64,000 nucleotides of DNA from Stutzerimonas stutzeri (GCF_002890895.1 NZ_POUL01000002.1:496001-560000); one strand, 5' to 3'; positions 23,076 to 33,256 are shown, counted from the stretch's first letter. Notes: generated by a model from the letters alone, not told the origin. Program-made: numbers and translations.

Positions 23076-25514
23076 ATGGCAACCCCTGTCCCCTGCTACC
23101 ACTGCGGGCTACCAGTTCCTGCTGGCAGCGCCTATCACGCCCGCGTGCTGAACGAGCAGCGGGCGCTGTGCTGTCCTGGCTGTCAGGCCGTTGCGGAAGC
23201 AATCGTCCAGGGCGGCCTGGAAAGCTACTATTCGCATCGCAGCGACGCTTCCATCAATCCCGACACACTGCCGCAAGCGCTGACCGAAGAGCTGGAGCTT
23301 TACGATCGCAAGGACGTACAAGAGCCTTTCGTACGCCATGAAGGTGCGCTGGCCGATGCTTCGCTAATGATTGAAGGCATCAGCTGTGCCGCTTGCGGCT
23401 GGCTGATCGAAAAACACCTGCGCCGGCTCGACGCGGTGTCCGAGGCCAGCCTTAACTTGTCAAACCACCGCCTGCGAGTGCGCTGGAATGATGCCTCGTT
23501 GCCGCTCAGCGAGCTGCTCGCCGAGCTTCGTCGTGTCGGTTACGCCGCCCACCCCTATCAAGCGGATCAGGCTGCAGAACGGCTTGCTCAAGAGAACCGT
23601 CGCAGCATGCGCCAGCTGGGGGTAGCCGGCTTGCTCTGGATGCAGGTGATGATGGCGACCATGGCGACCTGGCCCGAATTCAACATCGACCTCTCGCCAG
23701 GCATGGCTAGCATCCTTCGCTGGACCGCCCTGCTGCTTACCACCCCGATCGTGTTCTATTGCTGCACTGACTTCTTCAAAGGTGCAATGCGCGATCTACG
23801 CACCCGTCATCTGACCATGGACGTTTCTGTTTCGCTGGCGATCGGCGGCGCCTACGTCGCCGGTATATGGTCGACGGTCACTGGTCAGGGCGAGCTGTAT
23901 TTCGATGCCGTGGGCATGTTCGCCTTGTTTCTTCTGGCTGGACGTTTTCTCGAGCGCCGTGCCCGCGAGCGCACTGCTGCGGCGACTGCACAGCTGGTCA
24001 ATCTGCTGCCGGCCTCGTGCCTGAAACTGGCCGACGACGGCCAGACTGCTCGCATTCTGCTTCGAGAACTGCAGCTTGGCGATCGGGTGCTGGTCCAGCC
24101 CGGCGCGCTGATTCCAGCCGACGGCCGTATCCTCAGCGGCCAATCGAGTGTGGACGAATCGGTACTCACCGGCGAATACCTGCCACAGGCTCGGATCGTT
24201 GGCGATACCGTCACTGCGGGCACCCTCAACGTCGAGGGCGCATTGACCATCGAGGTTCAAGCGCTGGGCGACAACACGCGGCTTTCTGCCATTGTCACCC
24301 TGCTGGAGCGCGCGCAGTCCGACAAGCCACGCCTGGCCGAGCTGGCCGACCGCGTTTCGCAGTGGTTCCTGATAATTGTGCTATTGACCGCCGCGGTGGT
24401 TGGCATTGTGTGGTGGCAGATCGACCCGCAACGTGCTTTCTGGATCGTTCTTGCCTTGCTCGTGGCCACCTGCCCCTGTGCCTTGTCATTGGCTACGCCC
24501 ACCGCATTGACCACGGCCACCGGCACGCTGCACAAACTGGGTCTACTGCTCACCCGGGGTCATGTGCTGGAGGGGCTCAATCACATCGACACAGTGATCT
24601 TCGACAAGACTGGAACCCTCACCGAAGGGCGACTGACCTTGAATGAAGTTCGACCACTTGCTGAGCTAGAAGCCGGTGCCTGTCTGGAGTTGGCCGCTGC
24701 TCTGGAAAACCGTTCCGAGCACCCGATTGCCCGGGCGTTTGGTCGAGCGCCCCAGGCGGCCGATGCCGTGAACAGCTTTCCCGGCTTAGGCCTCCAAGGT
24801 TCTGTTGGCCAACGTACGCTGCGTATTGGACAACCTGATTTCGTAGCAATCGGCTATGCCGGCGCAGCGCCCGAGATTCCCGGAAAAGAGGGCCAGTGGT
24901 TACTGTTGGGCGACACCCAGGGGCCTCTCGCCTGGCTAGTGCTTAACGACCGTTTGCGCGATGACGCGCCGGCACTGTTACAGGCGTGTAGATCACGTGG
25001 CTGGGACACCGTCCTCTTGTCCGGCGACAGTTCTCCGATGGTAGGAGAAATCGCTCAGCAGCTCGGCATCAGTGATGCCCACGGCGGCATGACCCCAACC
25101 GACAAACTCACTCACCTGCAGAGACTGCAAGCCGACGGTCGTCGTGTGCTGATGATCGGCGACGGTGTCAACGATGCGCCGGTCCTCGCAGCGGCGGACA
25201 TCAGCGTGGCCATGGGGTCAGCGACCGATCTAGCCAAGACCAGCGCTGACGCCGTACTGCTCAGCAACCGTCTCGACAGTCTGGTACAAGCATTCAGCGT
25301 GGCGCGCCGCAGCCGCCGCATCATCATCGAAAACCTGACTTGGGCGAGCCTGTACAACGGCTTGATCTTGCCGTTCGCGGCTATCGGCTGGGTAACACCG
25401 CTATGGGCGGCTCTGGGCATGTCTGCCAGTTCGCTGCTGGTCGTGCTGAACGCATTGCGCCTGAGCCGAGTGCCGAATCAGCAGCGACCCGACAGTCTGG
25501 TCCGACCGGCGTAG
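23076..25514 (+). CDS. ccoI: Copper-exporting P1B-type ATPase CcoI (FixI)
   Basis: 812-residue membrane ATPase that moves copper towards the periplasm for the cbb3 CuB centre. The N-terminus has two cysteine clusters, CYHCG and CCPGCQ, then a heavy-metal domain with [10 protein letters not shown]. Membrane motif CPC at residues 466-468, phosphorylation site DKTGT with D510, and the hinge [18 protein letters not shown]. Longer than common CopA because of the N-terminal extra metal domain, as is usual for FixI. It is the third gene of ccoGHIS. Confidence 0.96.
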   Translation: MATPVPCYHCGLPVPAGSAYHARVLNEQRALCCPGCQAVAEAIVQGGLESYYSHRSDASINPDTLPQALTEELELYDRKDVQEPFVRHEGALADASLMIEGISCAACGWLIEKHLRRLDAVSEASLNLSNHRLRVRWNDASLPLSELLAELRRVGYAAHPYQADQAAERLAQENRRSMRQLGVAGLLWMQVMMATMATWPEFNIDLSPGMASILRWTALLLTTPIVFYCCTDFFKGAMRDLRTRHLTMDVSVSLAIGGAYVAGIWSTVTGQGELYFDAVGMFALFLLAGRFLERRARERTAAATAQLVNLLPASCLKLADDGQTARILLRELQLGDRVLVQPGALIPADGRILSGQSSVDESVLTGEYLPQARIVGDTVTAGTLNVEGALTIEVQALGDNTRLSAIVTLLERAQSDKPRLAELADRVSQWFLIIVLLTAAVVGIVWWQIDPQRAFWIVLALLVATCPCALSLATPTALTTATGTLHKLGLLLTRGHVLEGLNHIDTVIFDKTGTLTEGRLTLNEVRPLAELEAGACLELAAALENRSEHPIARAFGRAPQAADAVNSFPGLGLQGSVGQRTLRIGQPDFVAIGYAGAAPEIPGKEGQWLLLGDTQGPLAWLVLNDRLRDDAPALLQACRSRGWDTVLLSGDSSPMVGEIAQQLGISDAHGGMTPTDKLTHLQRLQADGRRVLMIGDGVNDAPVLAAADISVAMGSATDLAKTSADAVLLSNRLDSLVQAFSVARRSRRIIIENLTWASLYNGLILPFAAIGWVTPLWAALGMSASSLLVVLNALRLSRVPNQQRPDSLVRPA

Positions 25515-25568
25515 GATAGGTAGCGCCTACTCGGGGCTTGGCGTTACCCACCACTTCTGGAGGCTCTT

Positions 25569-25778
25569 TTGGCCGCACTTTACATCTTGATTCCCGTGGC
25601 CGTGGTTCTGGTCGCGCTGGCCATCTGGATATTCTTCTGGGCTGTCGACAGCGGCCAGTACGATGATCTGGACGGTCCGGCCCACAGCATCCTTTTCGAC
25701 GAAGAGGACCCAAAGCACAGGGCAGGCATCGAGCAAGCAGACAAAGCTCACGATGAAGGGAAGTCTGATCGTGAGTGA
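25569..25778 (+). CDS. ccoS: cbb3 oxidase maturation protein CcoS
   Basis: 69 residues, one membrane helix at the N-terminus then a short cytoplasmic tail with WAVDSGQYDDLDGPAHSIL, the CcoS signature. It is needed for cofactor insertion into CcoN in other species. It starts with TTG, with a perfect GGAGG six bases ahead. The stop overlaps the start of the following gene. Confidence 0.9.
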   Translation: MAALYILIPVAVVLVALAIWIFFWAVDSGQYDDLDGPAHSILFDEEDPKHRAGIEQADKAHDEGKSDRE

Positions 25779-26505
25779 ATTGTTGCCTCTGCTGGTGTCG
25801 GCGCTGGTGCTTGGCCTGCTTGGCGGTGGTCACTGTCTGGGCATGTGTGGCGGCTTGATGGGTGCCCTCACCATGGCCATTCCTGCTGAGCAGCGTGGCA
25901 AACGCCTGCGCTTGCTCGTGGCCTATAACCTGGGCCGGGTACTCAGTTATACCAGTGCCGGCCTGCTCATCGGACTGGCAGGCTGGGCCGTTGCCAACAG
26001 CCCTTTCGCGATGGCGTTGCGAATTTTAGCCGCACTTCTGTTGATCAGCATGGGCCTGTATCTGGCGGGCTGGTGGACAGGCCTGACGCGTGTCGAGGCA
26101 GTCGGTAGGGGCCTGTGGCGGCACATTCAACCATTCGCAAGTAAGCTGATGCCCGTCAAGAGCGTGCCAAGAGCACTCCTGCTTGGTGCTCTTTGGGGTT
26201 GGCTGCCGTGCGGTCTTGTTTACAGCACTCTACTGTGGGCCGCGAGCCAGGGCGATGCACTGGATAGCGCCTTGCTGATGTTGGCATTTGGTATCGGCAC
26301 CTGGCCCGTGCTTCTGGCGACCGGCCTAGCCGCCGAACGCCTTACCGCACTGCTTCGCAAACGCGGCGTACGAATGCTCGGCGGACTCACGGTAATTCTT
26401 TTCGGACTCTGGACACTTCCAGGCCCTCACCAGCAATGGTTGATGGGCCACGGTCACGTTAACAGTGCGTCCGCGCAGCAAGCGCCCACGCACGTTCATC
26501 ACTGA
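25771..26505 (+). CDS. TauE/SafE-like (UreH-domain) membrane protein of the cco assembly operon
   Basis: About 244 residues with six hydrophobic helices. The first helix contains GGGHCLGMCGGLMGAL, a Cys/His motif of the sulfite exporter TauE/SafE / DsbD-transmembrane-like family that in several bacteria is linked to copper supply for cbb3. The chosen GTG at 25771 overlaps the ccoS stop and has AAGGGAAG at good distance; the ATG at 25753 is the alternative. The tail is His-rich (GHGHVNSASAQQAPTHVHH), which suggests metal binding. Translational coupling with ccoS supports a role in oxidase maturation. Confidence 0.8.
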   Translation: MSELLPLLVSALVLGLLGGGHCLGMCGGLMGALTMAIPAEQRGKRLRLLVAYNLGRVLSYTSAGLLIGLAGWAVANSPFAMALRILAALLLISMGLYLAGWWTGLTRVEAVGRGLWRHIQPFASKLMPVKSVPRALLLGALWGWLPCGLVYSTLLWAASQGDALDSALLMLAFGIGTWPVLLATGLAAERLTALLRKRGVRMLGGLTVILFGLWTLPGPHQQWLMGHGHVNSASAQQAPTHVHH

Positions 26506-26577
26506 AGGTCGCTGACCGAGATAGCCCACTGAGTAGCAAGCATGCGCTCAGCGGGCCTACTCTCACCGGCGTTTGAC

Positions 26578-27405
26578 TCAGGGCTCTTTCGGCAGCTGTC
26601 GCTTGTGTGCAGATTTGTCGTAGGTGTCGATGATGATGCGAGCCGCCTCGTCCGGCACTGATCGGCCTTGGAGAAAGGCGTCGATATTCTGATAGCTCAC
26701 CCCGTGAGCATCTTCGTCCGGCTTGCCTGGTGAAAGCTCCTCGAGATCGGCGGTGGGGACTTTCTTCACCAGCTGCTCGGGTGCGCCTAGCGCAGCAGCC
26801 AGCTCACGAACCTGATGCTTGACCAGACCGGCCAGCGGCGTCAGGTCGCAAGCGCCATCACCGAACTTGGTAAAGAACCCCATAACCGCCTCGGCGGCAT
26901 GATCGGTGCCGATAACCAGTCCCTGCCGGGCATTGGCAATGGTGTACTGCGCCACCATGCGCATCCTCGCCTTGGTATTGCCGACAACAAAGTCACGTTT
27001 CTCCGGCGCCAAGTCATCAAGCGCTTCGGTCGCTCGCGTCAAACCTTGCACGGCGGCGCCGATGTTGACCGTATGACACTCATCCGGCTTGATCGAATCG
27101 ACTGCAAGCTGCGCTTCATCTTCGTCATGCTGGACTTGGTAGGGAAGCCGGACAGCAATGAATCGGTAGTCGTCGCCTTCGCCAGCTTCGCGCATGCCCT
27201 CAACGGCGCGCTGCGCAAGCAACCCGGCGGTGGTCGAGTCGACCCCACCACTGATGCCCAGTACCAGCGTCTTGAGCCCAGAATCGCGCAGGCATTGCTG
27301 AATGAAGGCGACCCGCCGGTCAATCTCGGCCTGTATTGCTGCGGCCCCATCGAAAGGTGCACAAACGTTAAGCGCAGCAGCGATTTCTTGCTGGCGATGA
27401 TGCAT
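26578..27405 (-). CDS. nadE: NH3-dependent NAD+ synthetase
   Basis: Amidates nicotinic acid adenine dinucleotide to NAD+ with ATP. 275 residues; PP-loop [10 protein letters not shown] and [12 protein letters not shown] with the usual [15 protein letters not shown], and no glutaminase domain, so ammonia is the donor. AAGGAG precedes the ATG. Divergent from the HemN-like gene; opposite in direction to the genes on both sides. Its placement between the cco assembly operon and hemN differs from the P. aeruginosa order as I remember it. Confidence 0.94.
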   Translation of the reverse strand: MHHRQQEIAAALNVCAPFDGAAAIQAEIDRRVAFIQQCLRDSGLKTLVLGISGGVDSTTAGLLAQRAVEGMREAGEGDDYRFIAVRLPYQVQHDEDEAQLAVDSIKPDECHTVNIGAAVQGLTRATEALDDLAPEKRDFVVGNTKARMRMVAQYTIANARQGLVIGTDHAAEAVMGFFTKFGDGACDLTPLAGLVKHQVRELAAALGAPEQLVKKVPTADLEELSPGKPDEDAHGVSYQNIDAFLQGRSVPDEAARIIIDTYDKSAHKRQLPKEP

Positions 27406-27525
27406 GGGTTTCTCCTTGCAGTAGATAAGGTTGGCAAGACGGTAGCTAATCCGACCATAACTCAGCCAATAAATCTCCTTCTATGTACCGCCGGTCTCGA
27501 GCTCTGCAGCAGGGTCTGGACTCGC

Positions 27526-27539
27526 TTGATACAGGTCAA
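27526..27539 (+). promoter_or_regulatory. Strong ANR/FNR box upstream of the HemN-like gene
   Basis: TTGAT-ACAG-GTCAA matches nine of ten bases of the FNR/ANR consensus. It lies 56 bases before the HemN-like start in the nadE-hemN divergent region, a spacing suited to activation. anr is encoded two genes downstream. Confidence 0.75.
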
Positions 27540-27595
27540 GTCTACGCAATGGCGCCCGCCCTAGAATCCGGTCACCGCAGTCAACCCGAGACCGT

Positions 27596-28981
27596 ATGAT
27601 GCTCGACGCCATTCGCTGGGATGCCGACCTGATTCATCGTTACGATCAGGATGGGCCGCGCTATACCCTTTATCCGACGCCCCTGCAGTTCAATTCCAAC
27701 CTCGGCTCGTTCGACCTGCTGCATGCGCTGCGCAGCAGCCGCCAAGCGGTCAGACCGCTGTCGCTTTATGTTCATCTGCCATTTTGTGCCGACATCTGCT
27801 ACCACTGCCAGCGCAACAAAGTCATTAGCAAAGACCGCGAGCGTGCCTCTCCGTATCTGGCACGACTGGAAAAGGAAATCGAGCTGGTCGGCTGTCATCT
27901 CAGCCAGGACCAGATGGTGGAGCAACTTCATTTCGGCGGTGGCACACCGACCTTTCTCGGGCATGCCGAGCTGCGCGGATTGATGAGCCACTTGCGCAAG
28001 CACTTCAACCTGCAAAACGACGATCATGGCGATTTCAGCATCGATATCGATCCACGCGCAGCAGACTGGCCGACCATGGGGTTATTGCGTGAGCTTGGCT
28101 TCAACCGCATCAACATTGGCCTGGTAGATCTTGACCCGGATGTGCAGCGGGCAATCAACCGCACTCAGACCCTACAACAGACTCAGACGGTTATCGAAGC
28201 TGCCCGAACGCTGCAGTTCCGCTCGATACAGATCGATCTAAGCTACGGACTGCCGCTGCAAACCCCCGAACGCTTTGCTCAGACGGTGGCTGCCGTGATC
28301 GCGCTGCAGCCGGAGCGGGTTTCAGTTTCCAGTTATGCGCATGCGCCCGAGCGGTACATGGCGCAGCGAAAGATTAACACTGCAGAGCTACCAGCCCGGT
28401 CGGATAAGTTGGCGATGCTGCAGCACAGCGTGGAACAGCTGACTCGCGCGGGCTATCGCTATATCGGCATGGATCTATTCGCCCTGCCTGACGATGAGCT
28501 CGCAATGGCCCAGGAAGATGGGGCCCTCCAACGCAGCTTCCAGGGCTATACGACTCATGGACATTGCGATCTGGTCGGCCTCGGGGTTTCAGCGATTAGC
28601 CAGATTGGCGACTTGTATTGCCAGAACAACAGCGACATCACGCTCTACCAACAGTCGCTGGCACAAGGCCAACTCGCCACCATCCGGGGGCTGCGATGCA
28701 ATCAGGACGATCAGATACGGCACTACACCATTCAGGCCTTGTTCTGTGATTTCGAGCTACGTTTCGACGAGATCGAAAGCATCTTCGGTGTCAGCTTCAA
28801 GACCTATTTCGAGGAGACCTGGCCCGCTCTGGAGCAGATGGCTGCCGATGGTCTCATCCAGCTAAGTGCGGACGCGATGACCATTCTGCCGGCCGGACGG
28901 TTACTGGTACATGCCGTGTGTATGCAGTTCGACCACTGCCTGCCCCCTCGCCCCGCGTCGCGGTTCTTACATGCCATGTGA
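27596..28981 (+). CDS. HemN-like radical SAM protein with altered catalytic residues
   Basis: 461 residues, clearly homologous over its whole length to HemN, which decarboxylates coproporphyrinogen III without oxygen. YVHLPF, the 4Fe-4S triad C64-x3-C68-x2-C71 and the GGGTPTFL motif remain. However, R73 stands where HemN has a fourth Cys, D150 where E. coli has E145, V177 where it has Q172, and L294 where the GMDHFA His is expected; IDLIYGLPKQT reads IDLSYGLPLQT and VFNYAHLP reads VSSYAHAP. The frame is intact, so it is probably expressed, but HemN activity is doubtful. Start is ATGATG; the second ATG fits the family N-terminus. An ANR box lies upstream. Confidence 0.8.
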   Translation: MMLDAIRWDADLIHRYDQDGPRYTLYPTPLQFNSNLGSFDLLHALRSSRQAVRPLSLYVHLPFCADICYHCQRNKVISKDRERASPYLARLEKEIELVGCHLSQDQMVEQLHFGGGTPTFLGHAELRGLMSHLRKHFNLQNDDHGDFSIDIDPRAADWPTMGLLRELGFNRINIGLVDLDPDVQRAINRTQTLQQTQTVIEAARTLQFRSIQIDLSYGLPLQTPERFAQTVAAVIALQPERVSVSSYAHAPERYMAQRKINTAELPARSDKLAMLQHSVEQLTRAGYRYIGMDLFALPDDELAMAQEDGALQRSFQGYTTHGHCDLVGLGVSAISQIGDLYCQNNSDITLYQQSLAQGQLATIRGLRCNQDDQIRHYTIQALFCDFELRFDEIESIFGVSFKTYFEETWPALEQMAADGLIQLSADAMTILPAGRLLVHAVCMQFDHCLPPRPASRFLHAM

Positions 28982-29083
28982 ATAACGGCCCTTGCCACCC
29001 CCACTGCGACCCTTGTACCGATTGGCCTAAGGTGCCTACGTGAGTTAGTCTTGCGCACCGTAAGGTTTTATCAGGATCCCGCA

Positions 29084-29818
29084 ATGTCCGAGCCCATCAA
29101 GGTCCGCAAGCAGCCGCAGGCTAATTGCAAGGATTGCAGCCTCTCTGGCCTCTGTCTGCCGCTTTCGTTGAACATGCAGGACATGGAATCGCTGGACGAA
29201 ATCGTCAAGCGCGGACGCCCCCTGAAAAAAGGCGAAACACTGTTCCGTCAGGGTGATGCGTTCAATTCCGTGTTCGCCATCCGCTCCGGTGCCCTTCGCA
29301 CTTTCAGCGTCACGGATGCCGGCGAGGAGCAGATCACCGGTTTCCACCTGCCGAGCGAGCTGGTCGGGCTTTCCGGCATGGACACCGAAACCTATCCAGT
29401 TTCCGCACAAGCGCTTGAAACCACCTCCGTGTGTGAAATCCCTTTCGAGCGCCTCGACGAGCTCAGTGTGCTGCTGCCCCAGCTGCGCCGTCAGCTGATG
29501 CGCATCATGAGCCGCGAGATTCGCGATGATCAGCAGATGATGATGCTGCTGTCGAAGAAGACTGCCGACGAACGCATCGCGACCTTTCTGATCAATCTGT
29601 CGGCCCGCTTCAGCGCCCGCGGCTTTTCCGCCAATCAGTTCCGCCTCCCCATGTCACGCAATGAAATAGGCAACTACCTCGGTCTCGCGGTAGAAACCGT
29701 TTCGCGCGTATTCACACGCTGCCAGGCGAGTGGGCTGCTCGAAGCTGAAGGAAAAGAAGTCCGAATTCTTGATTCCATCCGGTTGTGCGCCCTGGCGGGC
29801 GGAAACATGGACGCCTAA
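29084..29818 (+). CDS. anr: Oxygen-responsive transcription regulator ANR (FNR family)
   Basis: 244-residue CRP/FNR regulator. N-terminal cysteine cluster C-x2-C-x5-C ([13 protein letters not shown]) plus the single later Cys near VCEIPFER give the four 4Fe-4S ligands. The DNA recognition helix is [14 protein letters not shown], the FNR type that reads TTGAT half sites. The ATG at 29084 has AGGA ahead; the frame extends 11 codons upstream. Its probable targets in view are the boxes at 14298 and 27526. Named fnrA in P. stutzeri literature as I recall. Neighbours hemN and apt are the usual ones. Confidence 0.96.
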   Translation: MSEPIKVRKQPQANCKDCSLSGLCLPLSLNMQDMESLDEIVKRGRPLKKGETLFRQGDAFNSVFAIRSGALRTFSVTDAGEEQITGFHLPSELVGLSGMDTETYPVSAQALETTSVCEIPFERLDELSVLLPQLRRQLMRIMSREIRDDQQMMMLLSKKTADERIATFLINLSARFSARGFSANQFRLPMSRNEIGNYLGLAVETVSRVFTRCQASGLLEAEGKEVRILDSIRLCALAGGNMDA

Positions 29819-29828
29819 CGGAGCTCGT

Positions 29829-30377
29829 ATGATCTTTGACGAATTCGCGATCAAAACCCTGATCAGACCAGTCCCTGACTTCCCCAAGCCGGGTGTGGTG
29901 TTCCGTGATATCACGCCACTCTTGCAGTCGCCAAAAGCCCTGCGCATGGTGGCGGACAGTCTGATTCAGCGCTATGTCGAAAGCGATTTCACCCACGTGG
30001 GTGCGCTGGATGCCCGTGGATTTCTCATCGGTTCGATCATCGCCTACGAACTGAACCGGCCTTTGGTCCTGTTTCGTAAGAAGGGCAAGCTTCCAGCCGA
30101 CGTGCTGGCAGCGGCCTACAGCACCGAATACGGCGAAGCTTACCTTGAAGTGCATACCGACAGCCTCTGCGAAGGGGATTCGGTTCTGCTGCTGGATGAC
30201 CTCATCGCCACGGGCGGTACGCTGGTCGCGGCGGCTCAGCTGGTTCGCCGCATGGGCGCTCACATTCATGAAGCCGCTGCGATTATCGACCTGCCTGAGC
30301 TCGGAGGATCGCGCAAGTTACAGGACATGGGCATCCCCACCTTCACCCTGACCGCATTCGAACTGAACGAGCGCTAG
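29829..30377 (+). CDS. apt: Adenine phosphoribosyltransferase
   Basis: Purine salvage: adenine plus PRPP to AMP. 182 residues; the PRPP loop [12 protein letters not shown] and [17 protein letters not shown] are diagnostic. The ATG at 29829 follows the anr stop by 11 bases with GGAG ahead; the frame opens further upstream within anr. Confidence 0.97.
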   Translation: MIFDEFAIKTLIRPVPDFPKPGVVFRDITPLLQSPKALRMVADSLIQRYVESDFTHVGALDARGFLIGSIIAYELNRPLVLFRKKGKLPADVLAAAYSTEYGEAYLEVHTDSLCEGDSVLLLDDLIATGGTLVAAAQLVRRMGAHIHEAAAIIDLPELGGSRKLQDMGIPTFTLTAFELNER

Positions 30378-30379
30378 AC

Positions 30380-31000
30380 TTGAGCAGCAGTTGCACGTCT
30401 GCCCTGCGCTGCGGAGCGCTGCTCGGGCTCCTGGCATTCTGCTCAACGTCTTTTGCACTCGACCGCGACGCCATGCTCGACGAGGCGAACCTACTAGTGC
30501 TTCCACGGGAGCGACAGTTGCCTACTGTCGAACTCGTTGACGAACAGGGCCTGAGCTTCACAAGCGATGCGCTACGTGACCGCTGGTTCCTGCTCTTTTT
30601 CGGATTCACCGCTTGCCCTGACATCTGCCCAACAACGCTGAGCGACATGCGTCGTTTACTCAACCAGCTGCCGCCCACGGTGCGTGACCAGCTGCAAGTG
30701 ATCTTGGTCAGCGCCGATCCTGCACGCGACACGCCTGAAGCGTTGCGTACCTACCTGAGTTATTACCGAGCAGGCTTAAAAGGATTGACCGGCGAAATGC
30801 CCGAGCTGCAGAAGCTCTCTAAAGGTCTTGGGCTTCCTTTCGTTGCGACAACGGATGCGACGGTAGCCGACTACAGCGTCAGCCACAGCCGCAATCTAGC
30901 AATCGTCGGCCCGAACGGGACGCTGCGCGGACATATCCGAGCCCCATTGAAGCTGGAAGGGCTAAGCAAGGCCCTGCCCCAGCTAATCGACCCGAGATGA
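30380..31000 (+). CDS. SCO1/SenC/PrrC family copper chaperone
   Basis: 206 residues. A signal sequence (LGLLAFCSTSFA) leads to a periplasmic thioredoxin-fold domain with the copper site TACPDICPTTLSD (CX3C) and the distal His in SVSHSRNLAIVGP. SCO proteins deliver copper to CuA or CuB of oxidases and respond to redox state. It begins with TTG two bases after the apt stop, without a strong RBS, so low, coupled expression is likely. Position near the oxidase regulator fits a role with the caa3 CuA centre, which is inference. Confidence 0.87.
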   Translation: MSSSCTSALRCGALLGLLAFCSTSFALDRDAMLDEANLLVLPRERQLPTVELVDEQGLSFTSDALRDRWFLLFFGFTACPDICPTTLSDMRRLLNQLPPTVRDQLQVILVSADPARDTPEALRTYLSYYRAGLKGLTGEMPELQKLSKGLGLPFVATTDATVADYSVSHSRNLAIVGPNGTLRGHIRAPLKLEGLSKALPQLIDPR

Positions 31001-31022
31001 CGCCATCTACGGCCGAAAAGAC

Positions 31023-31730
31023 CTAGTGACAATCAAGCGTATCGGCAAGCACGTAGGCCTGAAAGGCAACCTCGTCAATCCAGTGCTGCGTTACCTCAGC
31101 CAAAGCATCCTGCCCTTCCCGGCTGGCAGTGTATTGCTCGACGCGCTGTTGCAGCGCTCTATCTCCTGCCGCGACCCTTAATGTGAGGCGAGGATAGTCA
31201 AAGGCAGGTAGCAGCTGATCGTAGCGACGCCACTCAGGCAGCTCAGCGATCTGCCGCAGCAAGACAAGGTCGTCCACAACCGCCTTGCACTCACCGAGTT
31301 TGAGCCCGATCAGTGCCTGTGCCGCGCTGGGATATATACGTGCAACACCGCCGAAGCGGCCAGCCACAATGCCAGCGTGCGGGCTACCTGCTGTAACGCA
31401 GAATGACTCGCCGGCAAGATCAGCCCAGTCGGCTAGCCCTGCTTTGCTTGCGGTTAAAGCACCGGTCTCACTGGAATAATAAGCGGCACCTGATTCAAGC
31501 TCACCGAAGCGCAGCGGCCCCTTCCCGGGGGCGACTGAAAGCGCTATGTCGTGGCCCAAGGCTTCGCCCAGACGGGCGAGCCAAGCGGCCTCGAAACCCT
31601 GCTCGATTGGTTCAGCCTCCGCCGCTTTGAGCGGACGGTAAGCATCAACCGCAACAGCCTCCAGCGTGGCGGCCTGGGCGCCAGCCGGCGCCAACAGCAG
31701 GAGCATCAGCCGTAACAAACGGGTCTTCAC
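31023..31730 (-). CDS. Periplasmic solute-binding-like protein (family 3)
   Basis: 235 residues with a signal peptide (RLLRLMLLLLAPAGAQA). Resembles family 3 solute-binding proteins but with a short N-lobe. The segment LADWADLAGESFCVTAGSPHAG and IYPSAAQALIGLKLGECKAVVDD fit the hinge and C-lobe. It lies nine bases past the permease gene on the same strand and so appears to be the last gene of the ABC transporter operon. Two binding proteins of different type in one operon is unusual; this one may be a second receptor or a sensor. No ligand can be named. Confidence 0.65.
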   Translation of the reverse strand: MKTRLLRLMLLLLAPAGAQAATLEAVAVDAYRPLKAAEAEPIEQGFEAAWLARLGEALGHDIALSVAPGKGPLRFGELESGAAYYSSETGALTASKAGLADWADLAGESFCVTAGSPHAGIVAGRFGGVARIYPSAAQALIGLKLGECKAVVDDLVLLRQIAELPEWRRYDQLLPAFDYPRLTLRVAAGDRALQQRVEQYTASREGQDALAEVTQHWIDEVAFQAYVLADTLDCH

Positions 31731-31739
31731 GGCGCTGTC

Positions 31740-32513
31740 CTACACGTACTGATAGCGCAGCATGCGCTGCTTGAACTTCTCCAGAACAACCTGATCGATC
31801 AGCGTCGCCAGAATAGCGATGACCAGGATATTCATCATCACGCCGGCCATGTCGGCAATTTCACCGGAATAAGCCAGCGAGCGCCCAAGGCCCTGACCGA
31901 AGCCGATCAGCATTTCTGCCGAGATCAGCGCTCGCCAGGCGTTGCCGAAGGCAAGCTGCGCGCCGGTAATCAATTCGGGCATCACAGCCGGGAGATAGAC
32001 CCGCCGCACCAGCTGCCAACGTGATGCGCCCATCACCCGAGCAGCGGCAACCTGGACAGGCTGCACACTTTCGGTGGCGTTCATGACCGACAGCGCCATC
32101 GGGAAGAATGCCGCCAGTGCGACCACGACGATGATTGGCAAGTTACCGAAACCCATCACGATCAGGAACAGCGGCACCCACGCGATCGAGGGGATTGACT
32201 GGAGGATTACGATGGCAGAACGCAGGATTTCACGGAAGAAGAACAGCACACCGCCCAGCAACCCGAAGCCGATACCAAACAGCATTGCGAAGCTGTAACC
32301 ACTCCCCAGTCGGCTCATGCTGCCATAAAGCCCTTCGCGAAATTCCGGCTCATAGACCGTGGTTAGCAACCGCTCGAAAACAACGGGTATCCCAGGCATC
32401 AGAAAGGCAGGAAGGCTCCATGCAGCGATCTGCCAAATCAGCAGGATGAATAAAATCGCCAACACCACGGCGAGATATTTCTTCGGTCCGGTCAGACGAC
32501 GTCCCTGGCTCAT
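31740..32513 (-). CDS. ABC transporter permease (SsuC/TauC/NrtB type)
   Basis: About 257 residues, six membrane helices, with the EAA loop AARVMGASRWQLVRRVYLPAVMPELI that contacts the ATPase. The family moves sulfonates, taurine, nitrate, cyanate or pyrimidine precursors. The ATG at 32513 overlaps the ATPase stop (ATGA); the longer upstream frame is inside the ATPase gene. Substrate unknown. Confidence 0.88.
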   Translation of the reverse strand: MSQGRRLTGPKKYLAVVLAILFILLIWQIAAWSLPAFLMPGIPVVFERLLTTVYEPEFREGLYGSMSRLGSGYSFAMLFGIGFGLLGGVLFFFREILRSAIVILQSIPSIAWVPLFLIVMGFGNLPIIVVVALAAFFPMALSVMNATESVQPVQVAAARVMGASRWQLVRRVYLPAVMPELITGAQLAFGNAWRALISAEMLIGFGQGLGRSLAYSGEIADMAGVMMNILVIAILATLIDQVVLEKFKQRMLRYQYV

Positions 32514-33256
32514 CAGTGCCCTACCTCCGTCTTGATACCCAACAACCGAAGGATCTCGCGCCGCTCGGCAGCAAACTCGGAAAGATCGTGGCTTTTCTCG
32601 CAATGGATGAAGTTGAACGTCTTCAGCACTTTGGCCGGACGAGCACTGAACACCAGCACGTGGTCAGCCAGGTACAACGCCTCATCCACGTCATGAGTAA
32701 CCAACAGCACCGTAGGCTGATGCTCGTCGATCAACTCACGCAGCACGTCCTGCAATGCCATGCGCGTAAGCGCATCAAGCGCCCCGAACGGCTCATCGAG
32801 CAGCAGCACTTCCGGCTTGGCAATAAACGCACGCGCCAGAGCCGTGCGCTGCCGCATGCCGCCTGAGACCTGATGCGGGTAGTAGTGCTCGAAACCCTCC
32901 AGGCTGACCCGAGCGAGCCAGACCCGTGCCTGCTCGAATGCATCGGCCTTGGCTACGCCTTGTAACTCAAGGGCCATTGCCACATTGGCCTGCAACGAAA
33001 GCCAGGGGTATAGAGCGTGCTCTTGGAAAACCAAGGTGCGCCGGGGACTTGGACCAGGAATTTTCTCGCCATCGGCGAGTACACGCCCTGCAGTAGGTTT
33101 TTCGAGTCCGGCAACCAGATGCAGTAACGTCGACTTCCCGCAACCGGAAGGTCCTACCAGAGCGACCAGCTCACCCTGGGCAAACTCGCCGCTGAAACCC
33201 TTGATGACTTCAAGCTGGCCAAATTGCTTGTCTACTTCTTCGAACCTGAGTTGCAT
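32513..33256 (-). CDS. ABC transporter ATP-binding protein (SsuB/TauB/NrtD type)
   Basis: 247 residues; Walker A GPSGCGKSTLLH, signature VSGGMRQRTALARA, Walker B LLLDEPFGALDA, and the switch His in VTHDVDEA. Translationally coupled to the permease. A perfect hairpin lies between this gene and the binding protein gene upstream. Confidence 0.93.
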   Translation of the reverse strand: MQLRFEEVDKQFGQLEVIKGFSGEFAQGELVALVGPSGCGKSTLLHLVAGLEKPTAGRVLADGEKIPGPSPRRTLVFQEHALYPWLSLQANVAMALELQGVAKADAFEQARVWLARVSLEGFEHYYPHQVSGGMRQRTALARAFIAKPEVLLLDEPFGALDALTRMALQDVLRELIDEHQPTVLLVTHDVDEALYLADHVLVFSARPAKVLKTFNFIHCEKSHDLSEFAAERREILRLLGIKTEVGH

